From positions 14,223,580-14,287,579 of the forward strand of contig CM032806.1 in the NCBI GenBank assembly GCA_019155185.1: a stretch of 64,000 nt of DNA, written 5' to 3'. The notes beneath the pieces were generated by a model. It did no database searches, had not been told where the DNA came from, and was given only the letters and a program-made list of their open reading frames with translations. Positions within the stretch are counted from its first letter, which is position 1. Each line of letters starts with the position of its first letter. Shown here in pieces: positions 25,401 to 39,960 of this stretch. A program made the translations under genes and the position numbers. This DNA comes from Beaufortia kweichowensis. Its lineage: Eukaryota; Chordata; Actinopteri; Cypriniformes; Gastromyzontidae.

Positions 25401-28400
25401 AAAATCATTAAAGATGAAATTATTGAAAAACTATGCTCTGCAGTCATTTATTATGTTATCGACACTTAATACTAATACATAATGTGCTTTGCACATGAAA
25501 TTGTACTTCTTACTTTGTCATCGCTGGGATGTGCGTGAAGACAGATAAAATGTTCTACTGGCAATTTTAAAGGCGATGAGCCGTAACATATTAGTAAATT
25601 GCAAACCTAGTGATGCAAATACTGTTTAGCAAATCAAATTGCATTTCTTTACATTTGCTACCACAGCATTACAGAGATGTACTGTGCTGTACTCGTTTTC
25701 TTTGTTTCTCAGCAGTGCAGTATATGTAACTCTTATAACTTCTTAAATCTCATCATTTACTGCTATTGCTAACATAAGATTAGTGTGAAATTAAGTTAGG
25801 CACTCGATTTGTGCATCAGGGGAATCTGCTATAATGAAGAAAGCATATTCTTTAAGCGATTTCAACGGAGCTAAACAATAACTAAACTTCTTAATTTTGC
25901 ATCGCTGGGATTTGCTATGAAGACAGATAAAATGTTCTACAGGCAATTTTTAAAGGCGATGAGCCATAACTTATTAGTAAAATTGCAAGCCTAGTGATGC
26001 AAATACTGTTAGCAAATCAAATTGCATTTCTTTACACCCTTGCTACCACAGCATTACAGAGTTGTACTGTGCTGTAACTTTGTTTTCTCAGCAAATGCAG
26101 TATATGTAACTCTTATAACTCTTAAATCTCATTATTTCTTGCTATTGCTAACATAGAATTAGTGTGAATCTAAGTTAGGTACTCGATTTCTGCATCAGGG
26201 GAATCTGCTATAAGGAAGAAAACATATTCTTCAAGCGATTTCAACGGAGCTAAACAATAACTTAATAGTAAATTGCAGATTTTGCAAGTAAAGCTTTATT
26301 ATCAATTCCCTTTCACATCATTACTGAGAAACCTAGTTCTTGCACTCGTCATCCCTTTTTTAGAGCAGTGCAGTATGTGCAAAACGTAAAACTATTATAT
26401 TATTGCTGTTACCTTAACTGGTAAGTTGATTTAGTGTCAAACTAAGTTAACTACTATATTTTTGTGTCGCTGAGCAAGTGAGTATAAACAAAACACGAAA
26501 TCAGTCACTTTTTTGCTAATAAAATGTGTTTTACTTAATTTCGATGGGGCTCAGCAATGCTTTATAAGTATAACCTAAAAACATGTTTTCCAAGCGATTT
26601 TTGTGTTTGTGAAGCAGTGCAGCGTGAGCAAAACATCAAACTAGTTTCAGGTGGTCTTGCAAGATAAGTTGTCTGCTCCGATGGATAAAATCATTAAAGA
26701 TGAAATTATTGAAAAACTATGCTCTGCAGTCATTTATTATGTTATCGACACTTAATACTAATACATACTGTGCTTTGCACATGAAATTGTACTTCTTACT
26801 TTGTCATCGCTGGGATGTGCGTGAAGACAGATAAAATGTTCTACTGGCAATTTTAAAGGCGATGAGCCGTAACTTATTAGTAAATTGCAACCCTAGTGAT
26901 GCAAATACTGTTAGCAAATCAAATTGCATTTCTTTACACTTTCTACCACAGCGTTACAGAGATGTACTGTACTGTACTCGTTTTCTTTGTTTCTCAGCAG
27001 TGCAGTATATGTTACTCTTATAACTTCTTAAATCTCATCATTTACTGCTATTGCTAACATAAGATTAGTGTGAAATTAAGTTAGGCACTCGATTTTTGCA
27101 TCAGGGTAATCTGCTATAAGGAAGAAAACATATTCTTCAAGCGATTTCAACGGAGCTAAACAATAACTAAAGAGTAAGTACTTCTTAGTTTTTCATCGCT
27201 AGAATGTGCTTGAAGACAGATACAATGTTCTACAGGCAATTTTAAAGGCGATGAGCCATAACTTATTAGTAAATTGCAAGCCTAGTGATGCAAATACTGT
27301 TAGCAAATCAAATTGCATTTCTTTACACTTGCTACCACAGCATTGCAGAGTTGTACTGTGCTGTACTCGTTTTCTTTGTTTCTCAGCAGTGCAGTATATG
27401 TAACTCTTATAACCTCTTAAAATCTCATTATTTCTTGCTATTGCTAACATAGAATTAGTGTGAATCTAAGTTAGGTACTCGATTTCTGCATCAGGGGAAT
27501 CTGCTATAAGGAAGAAAACATATTCTTCAAGCAATTTCAACAGAGCTAAACTTAATAGTAAATTGCAGATTTTGCAAGTAAAGCTTTATTATCAATTCCC
27601 TTTCACATCATTACTTAGAAACCTAGTTTTGCACTCGTCATCCCTTTTTAGAGCAGTGCAGTATGTGCAAAACGTAAAACTATTATAATTTTGCAGTTAC
27701 CATATCGGGTAAAATGGGTTAGTGTCAAACTAAATTATCTACTATATTTTTGTTTTGCTGAGCAAATGAGTATAAACAAAACACGAAATCAGTCATATTA
27801 TACTTTTTTGCTATTAAAATGTGTTTTACTTAATTTCGATGGGGCTCACCAATGCTTTATAAGTATAACCTAAAAACATGTTTTCCAAGCGATTTTTGTG
27901 TTTGTGAAGCAGTGCAGCGTGAGCAAAACATCAAACTAGTTTCATGGTCTTGCAAGTTAAGTTGGTCTGTTCCGATGGATGAAATCATTAAAAGATGAAA
28001 TTATTGAAAACTATGCTTTGCTCATTTATTGTCACCGACACTTGAAACTAATACATAATGTGCTTTGCACAATTGTACTTTTAGTTTGTCATCGCTGGGA
28101 TGTGCGTGAAGACAGAAAAATGTTCTACTGGCAATTTTAAAGGCGATGAGCCGCAACTTATTAGTAAATTGCAACCCTAGAGATGCAAATACTTTTAGCA
28201 AATCAAATTGCATTTCTTTACACTTGCTACCACAGCATTACAGAGTTGTACTGTGCTGTACTCGTTTTCTTTGTTTCCCAGCAGTGCAGTATATGTAACT
28301 CTTATAACCTCTTAAATCTCATTATTTCTTGCTATTGCTAACATAGAATTAGTGTGAATCTAAGTTAGGTACTCGATTTCTGCATCAGGGGAATCTGCTA

Positions 28401-31400
28401 TAAGGAAGAAAACATATTCTTCAAGCAATTTCAACGGAGCTAAAAATAACTAAAGAGTAAATTGCAGATTTTGCAAGTAAAGCTTTATTATCAATTCCGT
28501 TTCACGTCATTACTGAGAAACCAAGTTTTTGCACTCGTCATCCATTTTTTAGAGCAGTGCAGTATGTGCAAAACGTAAAACTATTATATTTTTGCAGTTA
28601 CCATATCGGATAAAATGGGTTAGTGTCAAACTAAATTATATACTATATTTTTGTTTTGCTGAGCAAGTGAGTATAAACAAAACACGAAATCAGTCATATT
28701 ATACTTTTTTGCTAATAAAATGTGTTTTACTTAATTTCGATGGGGCTCAGCAATGCTTTATAAGTATAACCTAAAAACATGTTTTCCAAGCGATTTTTGT
28801 GTTTGTGAAGCAGTGCAGCGTGAGCAAAACATCAAACTAGTTTCAGGTGGTCTTGCAAGATAAGTTGTCTGCTCCGATGGATAAAATCATTAAAGATGAA
28901 ATTATTGAAAACTATGCTCTGCAGTCATTTATTATCATCGACACTTAATACTAATACATAATGTGCTTTGCACATGAAATTGTACTTCTTAGTTTGTCAT
29001 CGCTGGGATGTGCGTGAAGACAGATAAAATGTTCTACAGGCAATTTTAAAGGCGATGAGCCGTAACTTATTAGTAAATTGCAAACCTAGTGATGCAAATA
29101 CTGTTAGCAAATCAAATTGCATTTCTTTACACTTGCTACCACAGCATTACAGAGATGTACTGTGCTGTACTCGTTTTCTTTGTTTCTCAGCAGTGCAGTA
29201 TATGTAACTCTTATAACTTCTTAAATCTCATCATTTACTGCTATTGCTAACATAAGATTAGTGTGAAATTAAGTTAGGCACTCGATTTGTGCATCAGGGG
29301 AATCTGCTATAAGGAAGAAAGCATATTCTTCAAGCGATTTCAACGGAGATAAAAATAACTAAAGAGGAAATTGCAGATTTTGCAAGTAAAGCTTTATTAT
29401 CAAATCCCTTTCACGTCATTACTGAGAAACCAAGTTTTTGCACTCGTCATCCCTTTTTTAGAGCAGTGCAGTATGTGCAAAACGTAAAACTATTATATTA
29501 TTGCTGTTACCTTAACTGGTAAGTTGATTTAGTGTCAAACTAAATTATATACTATATTTTTGTTTTGCTGAGCAAATGAGTATAAACAAAACACGAAATC
29601 AGTCATATTATACTTTTTTGCTATTAAAATGTGTTTTACTTAATTTCGATGGGGCTCAGCAATGCTTTATAAGTATAACCTAAAAACATGTTTTCCAAGC
29701 GATTTTTGTGTTTGTGAAGCAGTGCAGCGTGAGCAAAACATCAAACTAGTTTCAGGTGGTCTTGGAAGTTAAGTTGTCTTTTCCGATGGATAAAATCATT
29801 AAAGATTAAACTATTGAAAAACTATGCTCTGCAGTCATTTATTATGTTATCGACACTTAATACTAATACATAATGTGCTTTGCACATGCAATTGTACTTC
29901 TTAGTTTGTCATCGCTGGGATGTGCGTGAAGACAGAGAAAATGTTCTACATTCAATTTTAAAGGCGATGAGCCGTAACTTATTAGTAAATTGCAAGCCTA
30001 GTGATGCAAATACTGTTAGCAAATCAAATTGCATTTCTTTACACTTGCTACCACAGCTTTACAGAGATGTACTGTTCTGTACTCGTTTTCTTTGTTTCTC
30101 AGCAGTGCAGTATATGTAACTCTTATAACTTATTAAATCTCATCATTTACTGCTATTGCTAACATAAGATTAGTGTGAAATTAAATTAGGCACTCGATTT
30201 CTGCATCAGGGGAATCTGCTATAAGGAAGAAAGCATATTCTTCAAGCGATTTCAACGGAGCTAAACAATAACTAAAGAGTAAGTACTTCTTAAGTTTTCA
30301 TCGCTAGAATGTGCTTGAAGACAGATACAATGTTCTACAGGCAATTTTAAAGGCGATGAGCCATAACTTATTAGTAAATTGCAAGCCTAGTGATGCAAAT
30401 ACTGTTAGCAAATCAAATTGCATTTCTTTACACTTGCTACCACAGCATTACAGAGTTGTACTGTGCTGTACTCGTTTTCTTTGTTTCTCAGCAGTGCAGT
30501 ATATGTAACTCTTATAACCTCTTAAATCTCATTATTTCTTGCTATTGCTAACATAGAATTAGTGTGAATCTAAGTTAGGTACTCGATTTCTGCATCAGGG
30601 GAATCTGCTATAAGGAAGAAAACATATTCTTCAAGCGATTTCAACGGAGCTAAACAATAACTTAATAGTAAATTGCAGATTTTGCAAGTAAAGCTTTATT
30701 ATCAATTCCCTTTCACATCATTACTGAGAAACCCTAGTTTTGCACTCGTCATCCCTTTTAGAGCAGTGCAGTATGTGCAAAACGTAAAACTATTATATTA
30801 TTGCTGTTACCTTAACTGGTAAGTTGATTTAGTGTCAAACTAAGTTAACTACTATATTTTTGTGTCGCTGAGCAAGTGAGTATAAACAAAACACGAAATC
30901 AGTCATATTATACTTTTTTGCTAATAAAATGTGTTTTACTTAATTTCGATGGGGCTCAGCAATGCTTTATAAGTATAACCTAAAAACATGTTTTCCAAGC
31001 GATTTTTGTGTCTGTAAAGCAGTGCAGCGTGAGCAAAACATCAAACTAGTTTTAGGTGGTCTTGGAAGTTAAGTTGTCTTTTCCGATGGATGAAATCATT
31101 TAAAGATTAAACTATTGAAAAACTATGCTTTGAAGTCATTTATTGTCACCGACACTTGAAACTAATACATAATGTGCTTTGCACATGCAATTGTACTTCT
31201 TAGTTTGTCATCGCTGGGATGTGCGTGAAGACAGAGAAAATATTCTTCATTCAATTTTAAAGGCGATGAGCCGTAACTTATTAGTAACTTGCAAACCTAG
31301 TGATGCAAATACTGTTAGCAAATCAAATTTCATTTCTTTACACTTGCTACCACAGCATTACAGAGATGTACTGTACTGTACTCGTTTTCTTTGTTTCTCA

Positions 31401-34400
31401 GCAGTGCAGTATATGTAACTCTTATAACTTCTTAAATCTCATCATTTACTGCTATTGCTAACATAAGATTAGTGTGAAATTAAGTTAGGCACTCGATTTT
31501 TGCATCAGGGGAATCTGCTATAAGGAAGAAAACATATTCTTCAAGCGATTTCAACGGAGCTAAACAATAACTAAAGAGTAAGTACTTCTTAGTTTTTCAT
31601 CGCTAGAGTGTGCTTGAAGACAGATAAAGTGTTCTACAGGCAATTTTAAAGGCGATGAGCCGTAACTTATTAGTAAATTGCAAGCCTAGTGATGCAAATA
31701 CTGTTAGCAAATCAAATTGCATTTCTTTACACTTGCTACCACAGCATTACAGAGATGTACTGTATTGTACTCGTTTTCTTTGTTTCTCAGCAGTGCAGTA
31801 TATGTAACTCTTATAACTTCTTAAATCTCATCATTTACTGCTATTTCTAACATAGAATTAGTGTGAATCTAAGTTAGGTACTCGATTTCTGCATCAGGGG
31901 AATCCGCTATAAGGAAGAAAAAATATTCTTCAAGCGATTTCAACGGAGATAAAAATAACTAAAGAGGAAATTGCAGATTTTGCAAGTAAAGCTTTATTAT
32001 CAATTCCCATTCACGTCATTACTGAGAAACCAAGTTTTTGCACTCGTCATCCCTTTTTTAGAGCAGTGCAGTATGTGCAAAACGTAAAACTATTATATTA
32101 TTGCTGTTACCTTAACTGGTAAGTTGATTTAGTGTCAAACTAAATTATATACTATATTTTTGTGTCGCTGAGCAAGTGAGTATAAACAAAACACGAAATC
32201 AGTCATATTATACTTTTTTGCTAATAAAATGTGTTTTACTTAATTTCGATGGGGCTCAGCAATGCTTTATAAGTATAACCTAAAAACATGTTTTCCAAGC
32301 GATTTTTGTGTTTGTGAAGCAGTGCAGCGTGAGCAAAACATCAAACTAGTTTCAGGTGGTCTTGCAAGATAAGTTGTCTGCTCCGATGGATAAAATCATT
32401 AAAGATGAAATTATTGAAAAACTATGCTCTGCAGTCATTTATTATGTCATCGACACTTAATACTAATACATAATGTGCTTTGCACATGAAATTGTACTTC
32501 TTACTTTGTCATCGCTGGGATGTGCGTGAAGACAGATAAAATGTTCTACTGGCAATTTTAAAGGCGATGAGCCGTAACATATTAGTAAATTGCAAACCTA
32601 GTGATGCAAATACTGTTAGCAAATCAAATTGCATTTCTTTACATTTGCTACCACAGCATTACAGAGATGTACTGTGCTGTACTCGTTTTCTTTGTTTCTC
32701 AGCAGTGCAGTATATGTAACTCTTATAACTTCTTAAATCTCATCATTTACTGCTATTGCTAACATAAGATTAGTGTGAAATTAAGTTAGGCACTCGATTT
32801 GTGCATCAGGGGAATCTGCTATAATGAAGAAAGCATATTCTTTAAGCGATTTCAACGGAGCTAAACAATAACTTGCACTTCTTAATTTTTTATCATCGCT
32901 GGGATGTTACTTGAAGACAGATAAAATGTTCTACAGGCAATTTTAAAGGCGATGAGCCATAACTTATTAGTTGATTGCAAGCCTAGTGATGCAAATATTA
33001 TGTTAGCAAATCAAATTGCATTTCTTTACACTTGCTACCACAGCTTTACAGAATGTACTGTTCTGTACTCGTTTACTTTGTTTCTCAGCAGTGCAGTATA
33101 TGTAACTCTTATAACTCACCAATGCTCATCATTTACTGCTATTGTTAACATAAGATTAGTGTGAAATTAAATTAGGCACTCGATTTCTGCATCAGGGGAA
33201 TCTGCTATAAGGCAAGTTAAGTTGTATTCTTCAAGCGATTTCAACGGAGCTAAACAATAACTAAAGAGTAAGTACTTCTTAGTTTTTCATCGCTAGAATG
33301 TGCTTGAAGACAGATAAAATGTTCTACAGGCAATTTTAAAGGCGATGAGCCATAACTTATTAGTAAATTGCAAGCCTAGTGATGCAAATACTGTTAGCAA
33401 ATCAAATTGCATTTCTTTACACTTGCTACCACAGCATTACAGAGTTGTACTGTGCTGTACTCGTTTTCTTTGTTTCTCAGCAGTGCAGTATATGTAACTC
33501 TTATAACCTCTTAAATCTCACTATTTCTTGCTATTGCTAACATAGAATTAGTGTGAATCTAAGTTAGGTACTCGATTTCTGCATCAGGAATCTGCTATAA
33601 GGAAGAAAAAGTATTCTTCAAGCGATTTCAACGGAGCTAAACAATAACTTAATAGTAAATTGCAGATTTTGCAAGTAAAGCTTTATTATCAATTCCCTTT
33701 CACATCATTACTGAGAAACCTAGTTTTTGCTCTCGTCATCCCTTTTTTAGAGCAGTGCAGTATGTGCAAAACGTAAAACTATTATATTATTGCTGTTACC
33801 TTAACTGGTAAGTTGATTTAGTGTCAAACTAAGTTAACTACTATATTTTTGTGTCGCTGAGCAAGTGAGTATAAACAAAACACGAAATCAGTCACTTTTT
33901 TGCTAATAAAATGTGTTTTACTTAATTTCGATGGGGCTCAGCAATGCTTTATAAGTATAACCTAAAAACATGTTTTCCAAGCGATTTTTGTGTTTGTGAA
34001 GCAGTGCAGCGTGAGCAAAACATCAAACTAGTTTCAGGTGGTCTTGCAAGATAAGTTGTCTGCTCCGATGGATAAAATCATTAAAGATGAAATTATTGAA
34101 AAACTATGCTCTGCAGTCATTTATTATGTTATCGACACTTAATAATAATACATACTGTGCTTTGCACATGAAATTGTACTTCTTACTTTGTCATCGCTGG
34201 GATGTGCGTGAAGACAGATAAAATGTTCTACTGGCAATTTTAAAGGCGATGAGCCGTAACTTATTAGTAAATTGCAAACCTAGTGATGCAAATACTGTTA
34301 GCAAATCAAATTGCATTTCTTTACACTTTCTACCACAGCGTTACAGAGATGTACTGTACTGTACTCGTTTTCTTTGTTTCTCAGCAGTGCAGTATATGTT

Positions 34401-37400
34401 ACTCTTATAACTTCTTAAATCTCATCATTTACTGCTATTGCTAACATAAGATTAGTGTGAAATTAAGTTAGGCACTCGATTTTTGCATCAGGGGAATCTG
34501 CTATAAGGAAGAAAACATATTCTTCAAGCGATTTCAACGGAGCTAAACAATAACTAAAGAGTAAGTACTTCTTAGTTTTCATCGCTAGAATGTGCTTGAA
34601 GACAGATACAATGTTCTACAGGCAATTTTAAAGGCGATGAGCCATAACTTATTAGTAAATTGCAAGCCTAGTGATGCAAATACTGTTAGCAAATCAAATT
34701 GCATTTCTTTACACTTGCTACCACAGCATTGCAGAGTTGTACTGTGCTGTACTCGTTTTCTTTGTTTCTCAGCAGTTGCAGTATATGTAACTCTTATAAC
34801 CTCTTAAATCTCATTATTTCTTGCTATTGCTAACATAGAATTAGGTGTGAATCTAAGTTAGGTACTCGATTTCTGCATCAGGGGAATCTGCTATAAGGAA
34901 GAAAACATATTCTTCAAGCAATTTCAACAGAGCTAAACTTAATAGTAAATTGCAGATTTTGCAAGTAAAGCTTTATTATCAATTCCCTTTCACATCATTA
35001 CTTAGAAACCTAATTTTTGCACTCGTCATCCCTTTTTTAGAGCAGTGCAGTATGTGCAAAACGTAAAACTATTATAATTTTGCAGTTACCATATCGGGTA
35101 AAATGGGTTAGTGTCAAACTAAATTATCTACTATATTTTTGTTTTGCTGAGCAAATGAGTATAAACAAAACACGAAATCAGTCATATTATACTTTTTTGC
35201 TATTAAAATGTGTTTTACTTAATTTCGATGGGGCTCACCAATGCTTTATAAGTATAACCTAAAAACATGTTTTCCAAGCGATTTTTGTGTTTGTGAAGCA
35301 GTGCAGCGTGAGCAAAACATCAAACTGGTGGTCTTGCAAGTTAAGTTGTCTGCTCCGATGGATGAAATCATTAAAGATGAAATTATTGAAAAACTATGCT
35401 CTGCAGTCATTTATTATGTCATCGACACTTAATACTAATAAGTATTAAGAAAATGTTCTACTGGCAATTTTAAAGGCGATGAGCCGCAACTTATTAGTAA
35501 ATTGCAACCCTAGAGATGCAAATACTTTTAGCAAATCAAATTGCATTTCTTTACACTTGCTACCACAGCATTACAGAGATGTACTGTACTGTACTCGTTT
35601 TCTTTGTTTCTCAGCAGTGCAGTATATGTAACTCTTATAACTTCTTAAATCTCATCATTTACTGCTATTGCTAACATAAGATTAGTGTGAAATTAAGTTA
35701 GGCACTCGATTTCTGCATCAGGGGAATCTGCTGTAAGGAAGAAAACATATTCTTCAAGCGATTTCAACGGAGCTAAAAATAACTAAAGAGTAAATTGCAG
35801 ATTTTGCAAATAAAGCTTTATTATCAATTCCCTTTCTTGTCATTACTGAGAAACCAAGTTTTTGCACTCGTCATCCCTTTTTTAGAGCAGTGCAGTATGT
35901 GCAAAACGTAAAACTATTATATTATTGCTGTTACCTTAACTGGTAAGTTGATTTAGTGTCAAACTAAGTTAACTACTATATTTTTGTGTCGCTGAGCAAG
36001 TGAGTATAAACAAAACACGAAATCAGTCATATTATACTTTTTTGCTAATAAAATGTGTTTTACTTAATTTCGATGGGGCTCAGCAATGCTTTATAAGTAT
36101 AACCTAAAAACATGTTTTCCAAGCGATTTTTGTGTTTGTGAAGCAGTGCAGCGTGAGCAAAACATCAAACTAGTTTCAGGTGGTCTTGCAAGTTAAGTTG
36201 TCTGCTCCGATGGATAAAATCATTTAAAGATGAAATTATTGAAAAACTATGCTTTGCAGTCATTTATTATGTCACCGACACTTGAAACTAATACATAATG
36301 TGCTTTGCACATGAAATTGTACTTCTTAGTTTGTCATCGCTGGGATGTGCGTGAAGACAGATAAAATATTCTACATTCAATTTTAAAGGCGATGAGCCGT
36401 AACTTATTAGTAAATTGCAAACCTAGTGATGCAAATACTGTTAGCAAATCAAATTTCATTTCTTTACACTTGCTACCACAGCATTAGAGAGATGTACTGT
36501 ACTGTACTCGTTTTCTTTGTTTCTCAGCAGTGCAGTATATGTAACTCTTATAACTTATTAAATCTCATAATTTACTGCTATTGCTAACATAAGATTAGTG
36601 TGAAATTAAATTAGGCACTCGATTTCTGCATCAGGGAATCTGCTATAAGGAAGAAAAACATATTCTTCAATCGATTTCAACGGAGCTAAACAATAACTAA
36701 AGAGTAAGTACTTCTTAGTTTTTCATCGCTAGAATGTGCTTGAAGACAGATAAAATGTTCTACAGGCAATTTTAAAGGCGATGAGCCATAACTTATTAGT
36801 AAATTGCAAGCCTAGTGATGCAAATACTGTTAGCAAATCAAATTGCATTTCTTTACACTTGCTACCACAGCATTACAGAGTTGTACTGTGCTGTACTCGT
36901 TTTCTGTAACCTAAGAGTTTCTCACAGCAGTGCAGTATATGTAACTCTTATAACCTCTTATAACCTCTTAAATCTCATTATTTCTTGCTATTGCTAACAT
37001 AGAATTAGTGTGTGAATCTAAGTTAGGTACTCGATTTCTGCATCAGGAATCTGCTATAAGGAAGAAAACATATTCTTCAAGCGATTTCAACAGAGCTAAA
37101 CAATAACTTAATAGTAAATTGCAGATTTTGCAAGTAAAGCTTTATTATCAATTCCTTTCACATCATTACTGAGAAACCTAGTTTTTGCACTCGTCATCCC
37201 TTTTTAGAGCAGTGCAGTATGTGCAAAACGTAAAACTATTATATTATTGCTGTTACCATAACTGGTAAGTTGGGTTAGTGTCAAACTAAATTATCTACTA
37301 TATTTTTTGTTTTGCTGAGCAAATGGAGTATAAACAAAACACGAAATCAGTCATATTATACTTTTGCTAATAAAATGTGTTTTACTTAATTTCGATGGGG

Positions 37401-39960
37401 CTCAGCAATGCTTTATAAGTATAACCTAAAAACATGTTTTCCAAGCGATTTTTGTGTTTGTGAAGCAGTGCAGCGTGAGCAAAACATCAAACTAGTTTCA
37501 GGTGGTCTTGCAAGATAAGTTGTCTGCTCCGATGGATAAAATCATTAAAGATGAAATTATTGAAAAACTATGCTCTGCAGTCATTTATTATGTTATCGAC
37601 ACTTAATACTAATACATACTGTGCTTTGCACATGAAATTGTTTCTACTTTGTCATCGCTGGGATGTGTGAAGACAGATAAAATGTTCTACTGGCAATTTT
37701 AAAGGCGATGAGCCGTAACTTATTAGTAAATTGCAACCCTAGTGATGCAAATACTGTTAGCAAATCAAATTGCATTTCTTTACACTTTCTACCACAGCAT
37801 TACAGAGATGTACTGTACTGTACTCGTTTTTCTTTGTTTCTCAGCAGTGCAGTATATGTAACTCTTATAACTTCTTAAATCTCATCATTTACTGCTATTG
37901 CTAACATAAGATTAGTGTGAAATTAAGTTAGGCACTCGATTTTTGCATCAGGGGAATCTGCTATAAGGAAGAAAACATATTCTTCAAGCGATTTCAACGG
38001 AGCTAAACAATAACTAAAGAGTAAGTACTTCTTAGTTTTTCATCGCTAGAATGTGCTTGAAGACAGATACAATGTTCTACAGGCAATTTTAAAGGCGATG
38101 AGCCATAACTTATTAGTAAATTGCAAGCCTAGTGATGCAAATACTGTTAGCAAATCAAATTGCATTTCTTTACACTTGCTACCACAGCATTGCAGAGTTG
38201 TACTGTGCTGTACTCGTTTTCTTTGTTTCTCAGCAGTGCAGTATATGTAACTCTTATAACCTCTTAAATCTCATTATTTCTTGCTATTGCTAACATAGAA
38301 TTAGTGTGAATCTAAGTTAGGTACTCGATTTCTGCATCAGGGGAATCTGCTATAAGGAAGAAAACATATTCTTCAAGCAATTTCAACAGAGCTAAACTTA
38401 ATAGTAAATTGCAGATTTTGCAAGTAAAGCTTTATTATCAATTCCCTTTCACATCATTACTTAGAAACCTAATTTTTGCACTCGTCATCCCTTTTTTAGA
38501 GCAGTGCAGTATGTGCAAAACGTAAAACTATTATAATTTTGCAGTTACCATATCGGGTAAAATGGGTTAGTGTCAAACTAAATTATCTACTATATTTTTG
38601 TTTTGCTGAGCAAATGAGTATAAACAAAACACGAAATCAGTCATATTATACTTTTTTGCTATTAAAATGTGTTTTACTTAATTTCGATGGGGCTCACCAA
38701 TGCTTTATAAGTATAACCTAAAAACATGTTTTCCAAGCGATTTTTGTGTTTGTGAAGCAGTGCAGCGTGAGCAAAACATCAAACTGGTGGTCTTGCAAGT
38801 TAAGTTGTCTGCTCCGATGGATGAAATCATTAAAGATGAAATTATTGAAAAACTATGCTCTGCAGTCATTTATTATGTCATCGACACTTAATACTAATAC
38901 TAATAAGTCATTAAGAAGAAATAAAATGTTCTACTGGCAATTTTAAAGGCGATGAGCCGCAACTTATTAGTAAATTGCAACCCTAGAGATGCAAATACTT
39001 TTAGCAAATCAAATTGCATTTCTTTACACTTGCTACCACAGCATTACAGAGATGTACTGTGCTGTACTCGTTTTCTTTGTTTCTCAGCAGTGCAGTATAT
39101 GTAACTCTTATAACTTCTTAAATCTCATCATTTACTGCTATTGCTAACATAAGATTAGTGTGAAATTAAGTTAGCACTCGATTTCTGCATCAGGGAATCT
39201 GCTGTAAGGAAGAAAAAATATTCTTCAAGCGATTTCAACGGAGCTAAAAAATAACTAAAGAGGAAAATTGCAGATTTTGCAAGTAAAGCTTTATTATCAA
39301 TTCCAGGCAATTTTAAAGGCGTCATTTATTGAAAAACCAAGTTTTTACTGCACTCGTCATCCCTTTTTAGAGCAGTTGCAGTATGTTTTCTTTGCTCAAG
39401 TGCAATATAAAACTATTATATTAAATCTCATTACCTTTGCTACTGGTAAGTTGATTTAGTGTCAAACTAAGTTAACTACTATATTTTTGTGTCATGAGCA
39501 AGTGAGTATAAACAAACAAAACACGAAATCAGTCATATTATACTTTTTGCTAATAAAATGTGTTTTACTTAATTTCGATGGGGCTCAGCAATGCTTTATA
39601 AGTATAACCTAAAAACATGTTTTCCAAGCGATTTTTGTGTTTGTGAAGCAGTGCAAGCGTGAGCAAAACATCAAACTAGTTTCAGGTGGTCTTGCAAGAT
39701 AAGTTGTCTGTTCCGATGGATAAAATCATTAAAGATGAAATTATTGAAAAACTATGCTCTGCAGTCATTTGTTATGTTATCGACACTTAATAATAATACA
39801 TACTGTGCTTTGCACATGAAATTGTACTTCTTACTTTGTCATGCTGGGATGTGCGTGAAGACAGATAAAATGTTCTACTGGCAATTTTTCAGAGCTAGAC
39901 TGAGCCATAAATTATTAGTAAATTGCAAAGTTTAGTGATGCAAATCCATTAGCAAAGTTA
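22441..39960 (+). repeat. Two-module satellite (satellite 2), main array
   Basis: About 17.5 kb of tandem units, all in plus orientation. Using GGCGATGAGCC as a marker, from 23754 the units are long (L, 842-927 bp) or short (S, 383-393 bp) in the order LLSLSLLLSLSLSSLSLLSLSL. S units contain only module A. L units contain A plus module B of about 525 bp. Module A always gives an open frame of about 65 codons and B one of 60 codons. I regard these as by-products of high copy similarity because they have no domain, no start context and many broken versions. The first ~1.2 kb (22441-23700) and the last ~0.9 kb are more irregular. Confidence 0.93.
34245..38948 (+). repeat. 3.46-kb higher-order repeat within satellite 2
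   Basis: Module A markers at 34245, 34633 and 35475 recur at 37704, 38094 and 38948, offsets of 3459, 3461 and 3473 bp. Both copies contain the unusual shortened L unit (842 and 854 bp) that has lost about 60 bp around 35440 and 38895. They also contain identical 63-codon frames at 35241 and 38700. The L+S pair (about 1.3 kb) is the smaller repeating block inside it. Confidence 0.85.

Noticed and set aside
24199..38721. Recurring 60- and 65-codon frames in satellite 2 modules B and A
   Set aside because: They recur with the repeat. Many units have the frame broken by single-base changes, and differences between copies do not favour silent sites by eye. No signal peptide, motif or promoter is evident. 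A dN/dS test over all units would be decisive.
22441..39960. Centromere-specific CENP-B box in satellite 2
   Set aside because: I looked for the TTCG...CGGG pattern and saw no convincing match. A centromeric role cannot be judged from sequence alone.
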